Of a DNA stretch of 11,784 nt, positions 7,046 through 11,784 are shown one piece after another. A model generated the notes under the pieces. The model made no database searches and was not told where the DNA came from. It saw only the letters and a list, made by a program, of their open reading frames with translations. The position numbers were made by a program, and so were the translations under genes. The stretch is taken from positions 1-11,784 of the forward strand of contig WIAN01000057.1 of NCBI GenBank assembly GCA_015519985.1, given 5' to 3'. Source of the DNA: Candidatus Woesearchaeota archaeon (GTDB lineage Archaea > Nanobdellota > Nanobdellia > Woesearchaeales > WAPJ01). The first letter of the stretch is position 1; the number at the start of each line of letters is the position of its first letter.

Positions 7046-8008
7046 ATGAATAAAAATAATGAAAACAACAATAAAATAAACTTTTTTAGAGTTTTAGGAA
7101 ACTTATTCATATTTTACATAATAATCTCATTCATATCTTCACTATTCATAGGAGCATACGACCTTGGATATGCATTAGGAAATACAGCAGTAATAAATTT
7201 AAAAGGAGAAATAACAACAGAAAGCAATCAACAATTCTTATCACAAAAAACTTATAGTAGTGAAGATTATGCAAAACTGATAAGAAAAGCAGCAGATGAT
7301 GAAAATATAAAAATAATAATATTAAAAATAAACTCTCCGGGAGGAAGTGCAGTAGGAAGTAAAGAAATAGTAGATGCAATAAAATATGCAAAGACAAAAA
7401 AACCAATAGTAAGTTATATAAGAGAATTAGGAGCTTCAGGAGCATACTGGGCGGCAGCAAATACAGATTATATAATGTCAAACGATTTAGCAGTAGTGGG
7501 AAGTGTAGGAGTATTAGCAAGTCACTTAGATTTTTCAGGATTATTAGAAAAATATGGAGTAAAATATCAAAAACTAACAGGAGGAAAATATAAAGACATA
7601 GGAAGTCCATTCAGAAATATGACAGAAGAAGAAAAACAATTATTACAAAAAAAAATAAATTTAATACACGAAGAATTTTATAATGATGTATTTAAAGAAA
7701 GAAAACTACAAAACTTATCAAAAGAAAAAAAAGACATGATAAAAACAGGAATATTCTTTATAGGGAAAGAAGCATTAAATTACAGTTTAATAGACAAAAC
7801 AGGAAGTTATGAGGATTTTAAAAAAATAATAAAAGAAAAATACAATTTGACAGAATTAAAAGAAGCAACATATTTAACTTCTAATAACAATTTAGGATTA
7901 TTACAATTAACATACAATAACATAATAAATACATTAAGCAATACAATAACAAAAACAATAAAAGAAACCGCATTGACAAAAACAGCAGAAACAAAAATAA
8001 TAACATAA
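7046..8008 (+). CDS. sppA: Signal peptide peptidase SppA-type serine protease (family S49)
   Basis: Membrane-anchored protease that cuts remnant signal peptides or other peptides within or near the membrane. At 320 residues it is the single-domain (half-size) form found in archaea and Gram-positive bacteria. One N-terminal anchor spans about 17-36, after an Asn/Lys-rich start. The protease domain shows ILKINSPGGSAVGSKEI (92-108), ELGASGAYWAA (127-137) with nucleophile Ser131, GSVGV (152-156), and GGKYKDIGSPFRNMT (179-193) with the general base most likely Lys183. The Ser-Lys distance of 52 residues matches the Ser147/Lys199 pair of B. subtilis SppA as I recall it. AAGGTG at 7035-7040 sets the ATG. 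The 33-base gap after the RDD gene has no TATA box, so the two form an operon. Confidence 0.95.
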   Translation: MNKNNENNNKINFFRVLGNLFIFYIIISFISSLFIGAYDLGYALGNTAVINLKGEITTESNQQFLSQKTYSSEDYAKLIRKAADDENIKIIILKINSPGGSAVGSKEIVDAIKYAKTKKPIVSYIRELGASGAYWAAANTDYIMSNDLAVVGSVGVLASHLDFSGLLEKYGVKYQKLTGGKYKDIGSPFRNMTEEEKQLLQKKINLIHEEFYNDVFKERKLQNLSKEKKDMIKTGIFFIGKEALNYSLIDKTGSYEDFKKIIKEKYNLTELKEATYLTSNNNLGLLQLTYNNIINTLSNTITKTIKETALTKTAETKIIT

Positions 8009-8046
8009 AGAGTAAAAACAACAAAAAAAACAAAAACAATTTTAAA

Positions 8047-8081
8047 CTACCATTACAAGTATTACAATTATCTACCATTAC
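8047..8081. repeat. Paired 10-nt direct repeat upstream of the two-TM gene
   Basis: CTACCATTAC occurs at 8047-8056 and 8072-8081, 25 bases start to start. It sits in a C/T-containing patch just upstream of the TATA box at 8101. Confidence 0.55.
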
Positions 8082-8100
8082 TATAATATTAATAGAAAAC

Positions 8101-8108
8101 TTTAAAAA
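8101..8108 (+). promoter_or_regulatory. TATA box of the two-TM coiled-coil gene (leaderless)
   Basis: TTTAAAAA is centred 27-28 bp before the ATG at 8132, with no ribosome binding site between. Confidence 0.5.
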
Positions 8109-8131
8109 GAACATTTTCTTAAAAGAATATT

Positions 8132-8500
8132 ATGCTTGGAGAATTTCACAAACCTCAAAGAAAAGCAACGTTATTTGAAATAATGCTATTAATATTGGGA
8201 TTAATAGTGTTAATAGTAGGATTCTTCTTGATAAGAAACACATTTATAAGCACAGGAGGAGGTTTAAACTGGTTTATGATAGGAGCAGTATTCTCATGGC
8301 TAACACTATTAATATTATTTGTAGTTTCAGAATTGAATGCTGATGTAAAAGAAGAATTAAGTTTAGTAATGAGAGAACATGTAGATGAAACAAAAATATT
8401 AAAAGAAATAAACCAAGCATTATTAGATGAAATAAAAGGATTAAGAGAAGATATAAAAGGAAAAAATAAAAAGAAAAATAATAACAATAAAAATAAATAA
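8132..8500 (+). CDS. Two-TM membrane protein with cytosolic coiled-coil tail
   Basis: 122 residues, function unknown. Two strongly hydrophobic segments (about 14-35 and 46-66) are linked by a short Gly-rich loop (STGGGLN). A helical tail follows (71-110) with regular hydrophobic spacing (VKEELSLVM, ILKEINQALLDEIKGLREDI), suggesting a dimeric or trimeric coiled coil. It ends in a Lys/Asn run. Both termini probably face the cytosol. It follows sppA on the same strand but has its own TATA box, so it may be read independently. The order leaves open a link to the RDD-SppA membrane pair. The 120 bases after it (8501-8620) are simple A-rich sequence without a gene. Confidence 0.75.
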   Translation: MLGEFHKPQRKATLFEIMLLILGLIVLIVGFFLIRNTFISTGGGLNWFMIGAVFSWLTLLILFVVSELNADVKEELSLVMREHVDETKILKEINQALLDEIKGLREDIKGKNKKKNNNNKNK

Positions 8501-8589
8501 AATAATTAAGCAAAAATAAATAATATAAAAATAATAATAAAAATAACAAAAAAGCAAAAATAAAAAAACAATAAAATAATAAAACAAAC

Positions 8590-8597
8590 TTTATAAA
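8590..8597 (+). promoter_or_regulatory. TATA box of the dph2 gene (leaderless)
   Basis: TTTATAAA is centred 27-28 bp before the ATG at 8621. No GGTGA-like site lies between. This supports 8621 as the true N-terminus of the shortened Dph2. Confidence 0.65.
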
Positions 8598-8620
8598 GCA
8601 CTATTTCTACCAAAAAAATT

Positions 8621-9310
8621 ATGAATATAGAACATATAAATGCAAATGTAAAATTTAAAGTAGAATTGCCTGTAAAAAAAATAAAAGAATTAATGGAAAA
8701 AAACAAAATAAAAAAACCTGCATTCACAACAACAACACAATTCATACCACAATTAAATGATATGATAAAACAATTAGAAGAAGAAAATATAAAAGTAGTA
8801 TTATTTAAAGGAAGACATACAAGAAGTCCAGGACAAATACTTGGATGTGACGCTCCAATAATAAAAAATGAAGAAGCAGATTCTTTTATATATGTAGGAG
8901 ACGGTTATTTTCATCCAAACGAAATATTATTACATAATGAAAAACCAGTAATAAAATACAATCCTTTCACAAAAGAATTAGGAATAATAAATCCAGAAGA
9001 AGTAAATGCTATAAAGAAAAAAAAGAAAGCTTACTATTTAAAATTTTTAGAAGCAAAAAAAATAGGAGTAATAGTAAGTTTAAAACCAGGACAAAACTTT
9101 TTCAAAGCAGCATTAAGATTAGAAGAAAAATATCCTGATAAAAAATTTTATTATTTAATCTTTAACACAATAGAATTTAATCAATTAGAAAATTTTAATT
9201 TTATAGAATGTTTTGTAAATACAGCTTGTTCAAGAATAGGAGTAGATGATTTAGACTTATTCCCAAAACCAGTAGTAAATTTAGAAGATGTACTTTATGA
9301 TTATAAATAG
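8621..9310 (+). CDS. dph2: Diphthamide biosynthesis enzyme Dph2, lacking the N-terminal domain
   Basis: Dph2 transfers the 3-amino-3-carboxypropyl group of S-adenosylmethionine to a histidine of elongation factor aEF2, using a 4Fe-4S cluster held by three cysteines from three domains. This protein has 229 residues, against about 340 in Pyrococcus. TTTTQFIPQL (36-45), SPGQILGCDAPI (69-80, Cys76), DSFIYVGDGYFHP (87-99), GVIVSLKPGQ (149-158) and FVNTACSRIGVDD (198-210, Cys203) align with domains 2 and 3. The cysteine spacing (127) is close to that of the second and third cluster cysteines in P. horikoshii. The whole first domain, with the first cysteine, is absent. The 120 bases upstream are simple sequence, and a TATA box sits at the correct distance, so the short form appears genuine. 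The rest may be encoded elsewhere (split gene). Confidence 0.88.
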   Translation: MNIEHINANVKFKVELPVKKIKELMEKNKIKKPAFTTTTQFIPQLNDMIKQLEEENIKVVLFKGRHTRSPGQILGCDAPIIKNEEADSFIYVGDGYFHPNEILLHNEKPVIKYNPFTKELGIINPEEVNAIKKKKKAYYLKFLEAKKIGVIVSLKPGQNFFKAALRLEEKYPDKKFYYLIFNTIEFNQLENFNFIECFVNTACSRIGVDDLDLFPKPVVNLEDVLYDYK

Positions 9311-9311
9311 T

Positions 9312-9337
9312 AAGGTTTTTAAATAAAACCTTTTTCT
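9312..9337 (+). terminator. Hairpin plus T-run after dph2, containing the tRNA-Tyr TATA box
   Basis: AAGGTTTT (9312-9319) and AAAACCTT (9325-9332) form a perfect 8-bp inverted repeat with loop TAAAT, followed by T-rich sequence. It begins two bases after the dph2 stop. The loop region also spells TTTAAATA (9318-9325), centred about 31 bp before the tRNA-Tyr gene. Confidence 0.6.
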
Positions 9338-9352
9338 CTTTTTTATGTTTTT

Positions 9353-9478
9353 CCGCCCGTAGCTCAACGGCAGAGCGTTCGGCTGTAGATAAAACACTGA
9401 AAACAAGCATTTTTTGCTTTTAATGATGTGTTTTCAGCTGAACCCGAAAGGTTCCCGGTTCAAATCCGGGCGGGCGGA
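9353..9478 (+). tRNA. tRNA-Tyr(GUA) with intron
   Basis: The acceptor stem CCGCCCG pairs with CGGGCGG (9471-9477), with discriminator A9478; C1-G72 and A73 are the archaeal tyrosine identity pattern. The D arm is GCTC-AACGGCA-GAGC and the anticodon stem TTCGG (9378-9382) pairs with CCGAA (9444-9448). The loop CTGTAG plus one base has anticodon GTA (9385-9387). The T arm is CCCGG-TTCAAAT-CCGGG. A 54-nt insertion separates the anticodon loop from its 3' stem. Mature length is about 72 nt; CCA is not encoded. Confidence 0.94.
9389..9442 (+). other. Intron of tRNA-Tyr
   Basis: Placed at the canonical 37/38 site; the exact boundary may shift by one base, because position 38 could come from either side. 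Inside, CTGAAAAC (9397-9404) pairs perfectly with GTTTTCAG (9430-9437), and AAGCA/TGCTT forms an inner hairpin. An alternative fold pairs exon GCTG (9382-9385) with CAGC (9435-9438) and AAAACAC (9391-9397) with GTGTTTT (9428-9434), leaving five- to six-base bulges around both splice sites: a relaxed bulge-helix-bulge. Confidence 0.8.
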
Positions 9479-9501
9479 CTTTTATATATTTAAACACATA
9501 T

Positions 9502-9509
9502 ATTTAAAC
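9502..9509 (+). promoter_or_regulatory. Probable TATA box of the CPHC thioredoxin-like gene
   Basis: TTTAAACA at about 9502-9509 would place the start of transcription near 9532, leaving a short leader that includes the GGTG site at 9543-9546. Confidence 0.35.
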
Positions 9510-9551
9510 ATACTAACTAAATATGATAATATAAACTTTTTCGGTGTTTTA

Positions 9552-9893
9552 ATGGCCAAAGCAAAAGTAATGTTATTTACTTCTCCAACATGTCCTCATT
9601 GTCCAGCAGCTAAAGAATTTATGAAACAATATTCTAAAAAAAGAGATGATATTATTTACATAGAATATTCTACAGCAACAAGAGAAGGACAAAAAAAAGC
9701 TAATAAATATAATGTAATGTCAGTACCTACATTTATAATAAAAGGTCCTGGTTTTGATCCAATAGGATTAAGAGGATTACAATCAGAAAAAATAATGGAC
9801 AAATACATAGATATTTCATTAGGAAAAAAAACAATAGAAGAAAAAAAATCTTTTTTTGACTTTATAAAAAACATTTTCAAAAAAGAAGAATAA
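9552..9893 (+). CDS. Thioredoxin/glutaredoxin-like protein with CPHC active site
   Basis: 113-residue single-domain thiol-disulfide oxidoreductase of the thioredoxin fold. KVMLFTSPTCPHCPAAKEFM (5-24) holds the redox pair Cys14 and Cys17, MSVPTF (56-61) holds the cis-proline, and GLRGLQSEKIMDKYID (72-87) matches the last strand and helix. The CPHC sequence is typical of small archaeal glutaredoxin-like proteins; the true partner cannot be told from sequence. The C-terminal extension (94-113) is basic and amphipathic (KSFFDFIKNIFKK). An open frame continues upstream into the tRNA-Tyr gene, but GGTG at 9543-9546, five bases before this ATG, and the fold boundary fix the start here. Confidence 0.9.
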   Translation: MAKAKVMLFTSPTCPHCPAAKEFMKQYSKKRDDIIYIEYSTATREGQKKANKYNVMSVPTFIIKGPGFDPIGLRGLQSEKIMDKYIDISLGKKTIEEKKSFFDFIKNIFKKEE

Positions 9894-9961
9894 AAAAATA
9901 AAAAAAGTAAATAAAAAAAACAAAATAAAAAATTATACAAAAACAGCAAAAAAACGTAAGC

Positions 9962-9969
9962 TTTATAAA
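9962..9969 (+). promoter_or_regulatory. TATA box of the tRNA-Asp/tRNA-Lys pair
   Basis: TTTATAAA is centred about 39 bp before tRNA-Asp, predicting a leader of about a dozen bases. Confidence 0.55.
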
Positions 9970-10004
9970 TGAAATGTTAAGCCCATTAGCATTGTTGTTT
10001 TTAA

Positions 10005-10079
10005 GCCCTGGTAGTGTAGTCCGGTCTAGCACAGAGCCCTGTCGAGGCTCTAACCCGGGTTCGAATCCCGGCCAGGGCG
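10005..10079 (+). tRNA. tRNA-Asp(GUC)
   Basis: The acceptor stem GCCCTGG pairs with CCAGGGC (10072-10078), with discriminator G. The anticodon stem GAGCC/GGCTC encloses loop CTGTCGA, anticodon GTC. The T arm is CCGGG-TTCGAAT-CCCGG. No intron, CCA not encoded. It lies 21 bases before tRNA-Lys and is probably co-transcribed with it. Confidence 0.97.
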
Positions 10080-10091
10080 TTTAAATAGCAT

Positions 10092-10105
10092 GGCCCTTAA
10101 GGGCC
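10092..10105. repeat. 14-nt perfect palindrome spanning the 5' end of tRNA-Lys
   Basis: GGCCCTTAAGGGCC covers nine bases of the tRNA-Asp/Lys spacer and the first five bases of tRNA-Lys. In RNA the spacer GGCCC could pair with the tRNA's own 5' GGGCC. Confidence 0.75.
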
Positions 10106-10174
10106 GGTAGCTCAGCCTGGTAGAGCACTGGACTTTTAATCCAGGTGTCGCGGGTTCGAATCCCGTCCGGCCCG
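10101..10174 (+). tRNA. tRNA-Lys(UUU)
   Basis: The acceptor stem GGGCCGG pairs with CCGGCCC (10167-10173), with discriminator G. The anticodon stem CTGGA/TCCAG encloses loop CTTTTAA, anticodon TTT. The T arm is GCGGG-TTCGAAT-CCCGT (first pair G-T). It decodes AAA, by far the commonest lysine codon here, and is an expected t6A substrate of the KEOPS kinase encoded at 1900-2658. No T-run follows. Confidence 0.97.
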
Positions 10175-10194
10175 CTATTAAAAAAATAAAAAGA

Positions 10195-10204
10195 TTGCCG
10201 GCAA
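10195..10204. repeat. 10-nt palindrome between tRNA-Lys and rpoH
   Basis: TTGCCGGCAA is the only G/C cluster in an otherwise A-rich spacer of 110 bases. Confidence 0.5.
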
Positions 10205-10250
10205 AAAATGAAAAATAAAAAAAATAAAAAAATATTTTTAGATTATTTTT

Positions 10251-10264
10251 GATTTAGCTAAATC
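10251..10264. repeat. 14-nt palindrome upstream of rpoH (possible operator)
   Basis: GATTTAGCTAAATC is a perfect palindrome 21 bases before the rpoH ATG and just upstream of its GGTGG site. It may overlap the transcription start or fold in the mRNA leader. Confidence 0.55.
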
Positions 10265-10284
10265 TATGAAAAAATGGTGGTTTA

Positions 10285-10521
10285 ATGTCTAAAGAAAAAA
10301 TGGAACACTTTTTAATACCTTTACATGAAAAGATTTCTGAAAAAGAAAAAGAAGAATTATTGAAAAGATACAATGTAGATCTTCTAGAATTGCCAAAAAT
10401 AAAAAAGACAGATCCTGCAATAAGACATTTAGATGTTAAAATAGGAGATATAATAAGAATAACAAGAAACAGTCCAACAGCTGGAAAATCAATATTCTAT
10501 AGGGTGGTAGTAAATGGATAA
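10285..10521 (+). CDS. rpoH: DNA-directed RNA polymerase subunit H (Rpb5 C-terminal homologue)
   Basis: Small RNA polymerase subunit equivalent to the C-terminal domain of eukaryotic Rpb5; it sits at the jaw near downstream DNA. 78 residues is the normal archaeal length. The family core LLELPKIKKTDPAIRHLDVKIGD (33-55) and ITRNSPTAGKSIFYRVVV (59-76) are both present. GGTGG at 10276-10280 lies four bases before the ATG. The gene heads the conserved archaeal order rpoH-rpoB, and its last eight bases overlap the next gene, so expression is coupled. A palindrome lies just upstream, and no convincing TATA box is visible; transcription might also continue from the tRNA-Asp/Lys promoter. Confidence 0.95.
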   Translation: MSKEKMEHFLIPLHEKISEKEKEELLKRYNVDLLELPKIKKTDPAIRHLDVKIGDIIRITRNSPTAGKSIFYRVVVNG

Positions 10522-11784
10522 AAATAAAAAATCATATTCAAAAGTTTTAGTAAATTCTTATTTTAAAGAACATTCTTTTGTACAACCAGATATTGATTCT
10601 TTTAACAATTTTGTTGAAAAAGAATTGAATAGAATAATACAAGAAAATGCAGTTATAGAACCAACAATAATACCAACAACAGTAGAAGATTATAAAATAA
10701 AATTAGACAAAATAAGAATAGATTATCCTAAAATAGTAGAAGCAGACGGAAGTGAAAGAAAAATATACCCTGTAGAAGCAAGATTAAGAAAATTAACATA
10801 TTCTGCTCCAGTATATTTAACATTATCAAGCCATATTAACGGAGTTCAAAGAGAAACATTAGAAACACAAATAGCAAACCTTCCAATAATGTTAAAATCA
10901 AAATATTGTAATCTTTATGGTTTATCAAGAGAAGAATTAATAGAAAAAGGAGAAGACCCTGATGATACAGGAGGATACTTTATAATAGGAGGAACAGAAA
11001 AAGTATTAGTAAAAATAGAAGATTTAGCACCTAACAAATTAATAGTATCAGAAGCAACATTAGGACCTTCAAAGTTTGTAGCAAAAATATTTTCAGAAAG
11101 AGAAGCATTCAAAATACCTCATACAATAGAAAAATTAAAAGACGGAATTTACTATATAAGTTTTGCAAGAGTAAAGAGAGTACCATTATTCGCATTTTTC
11201 AAAGCAATGAACATAACAGACAAAGAAATAATGGATTTAATAGCAGAAGGAGAACAATGGGATGAAGTATTAATAAACCAATTAGAAGTATCACATTTAC
11301 AAAATGATGAAGAAGCAATAGAATACATAGCAAAACAAGCAGGAATAACACAATCAAAAGAAATAAGATTTGAAAGAGTAACAGAATTAATAGATAAATA
11401 TTTATTAGTACATTTAGGAACAAGTTATGATGATAGAAAAACAAAAGCATACAATTTAGCAAAATATTTGAGAAAATTAATATTAGTAGAAAGAGGAATT
11501 TTAGAACCAGATGATAAAGATCATATGATGAACAAAAGAATAAAATTATCAGAAGAATTATTAGGAGACTTATTCAGAGTAAATTTGAGAATATTAATTA
11601 ACGACATTCTATACAATTTTCAAAGAATAGTAAAAAAAGGAAAATTCCCAAGTTTAAAATCAATAATAAGAGAAAAATTATTAACACAAAAAATAACAAG
11701 TGCAATGGCAACAGGAAACTGGGTTGGAGGAAGAAAAGGAGTAGCACAAAGAATACAAAGATGGAACTTTTTAGAAACAATGAG
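10514..11784 (+). CDS. rpoB: DNA-directed RNA polymerase subunit B (rpoB or rpoB2), 3' end beyond the window
   Basis: Second-largest RNA polymerase subunit, contributing to the catalytic centre and DNA channel. 423 residues are present and the frame stays open at the window edge. The N-terminus (VLVNSYFKEHSFVQPDIDSFNNF) and IYPVEARLRKLTYSAPVYL mark the protrusion. PIMLKSKYCNL followed by DPDDTGGYFIIGGTEKVLV is the classic archaeal/eukaryotic RpoB signature, and SAMATGNWVGGRKGVAQ near the edge begins the fork region. The ATG overlaps the end of rpoH; GGTGG at 10503-10507 inside rpoH serves as ribosome binding site. Only the part shared by intact B and split B'' is visible, so whether this species has a single or a split subunit cannot be told. 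Confidence 0.95.
   Translation, partial: MDKNKKSYSKVLVNSYFKEHSFVQPDIDSFNNFVEKELNRIIQENAVIEPTIIPTTVEDYKIKLDKIRIDYPKIVEADGSERKIYPVEARLRKLTYSAPVYLTLSSHINGVQRETLETQIANLPIMLKSKYCNLYGLSREELIEKGEDPDDTGGYFIIGGTEKVLVKIEDLAPNKLIVSEATLGPSKFVAKIFSEREAFKIPHTIEKLKDGIYYISFARVKRVPLFAFFKAMNITDKEIMDLIAEGEQWDEVLINQLEVSHLQNDEEAIEYIAKQAGITQSKEIRFERVTELIDKYLLVHLGTSYDDRKTKAYNLAKYLRKLILVERGILEPDDKDHMMNKRIKLSEELLGDLFRVNLRILINDILYNFQRIVKKGKFPSLKSIIREKLLTQKITSAMATGNWVGGRKGVAQRIQRWNFLETM

Noticed and set aside
8501..8620. Short A-rich near-repeats (AAGCAAAAATAAA) examined as a CRISPR-like array or missing Dph2 domain
   Set aside because: Only two loose copies, no spacer structure and no coding potential; this is simple sequence.
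9389..9442. Possible C/D-box guide RNA within the tRNA-Tyr intron (CTGA at 9397 and 9438, TGATGT at 9424)
   Set aside because: No good box C at the 5' end, and the stretch between TGATGT and the last CTGA is only eight bases, too short for a guide.
9414..9551. Upstream extension of the CPHC thioredoxin-like frame into the tRNA-Tyr gene
   Set aside because: The extension translates tRNA and intron sequence; the GGTG site and the start of the thioredoxin fold place the start at 9552.
10080..10087. TTTAAATA between tRNA-Asp and tRNA-Lys as a separate promoter for tRNA-Lys
   Set aside because: It is centred only 17-18 bp before the tRNA, too close for a start at or before its first base; co-transcription is more likely.

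Overview
The window is chromosomal DNA from a very AT-rich archaeon. The evidence is the gene content: exosome subunits Rrp41 and Rrp42, RNA polymerase subunits K, H and B, aIF1A, the KEOPS kinase Bud32, and Dph2. The GGTGA-type ribosome binding sites, TATA boxes, tRNAs without encoded CCA and an intron-bearing tRNA-Tyr fit as well. Short genes, A-rich coding strands, lysine/asparagine-rich low-complexity tracts and a shortened Dph2 suggest a reduced-genome DPANN lineage (Nanoarchaeota, Pacearchaeota or Woesearchaeota type). That placement is inference.

Layout, left to right. 39-2658 (+) is an information-processing cluster: rrp41, rrp42, rpoK and bud32. A convergent gene (2705-3304, -) encodes a membrane protein with a cytosolic Ada-like zinc-binding tail. 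tRNA-Ser(UGA) and a leaderless aIF1A gene follow on the + strand. 4086-6147 (-) is an unrecognised three-gene operon: a protein with a signal or anchor sequence, a small single-pass membrane protein, and a 400-residue helical protein. Across a divergent promoter region with a 17-nt inverted repeat, an RDD-family membrane protein and a single-domain SppA protease form a + strand pair. Next come a two-TM protein with a coiled-coil tail, a Dph2 lacking its first domain, tRNA-Tyr(GUA) with a 54-nt intron, a CPHC thioredoxin/glutaredoxin-like protein, tRNA-Asp(GUC) and tRNA-Lys(UUU). The window ends with rpoH overlapping rpoB, which runs off the right edge.

Two start modes can be read in the sequence. 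Genes inside operons have GGTGA or GAGGTG 4-7 nt before the ATG. Several first genes instead have a TATA box centred 26-28 bp before the start and no ribosome binding site, implying leaderless mRNAs. This spacing helped choose starts for the 2705-3304, 6353, 8132 and 8621 genes.

Functionally, the window joins transcription (RpoK, RpoH, RpoB), RNA decay (exosome), translation initiation (aIF1A), tRNA and elongation-factor modification (Bud32 for t6A, Dph2 for diphthamide) and envelope functions (SppA with its RDD partner, plus several unknown membrane proteins). The best leads are the N-terminally shortened Dph2, the RDD-SppA pair resembling the bacterial SppI-SppA pair, the orphan three-gene operon, and the non-canonical splice region of the tRNA-Tyr intron. 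No CRISPR array, insertion sequence, integrase or rRNA is visible.
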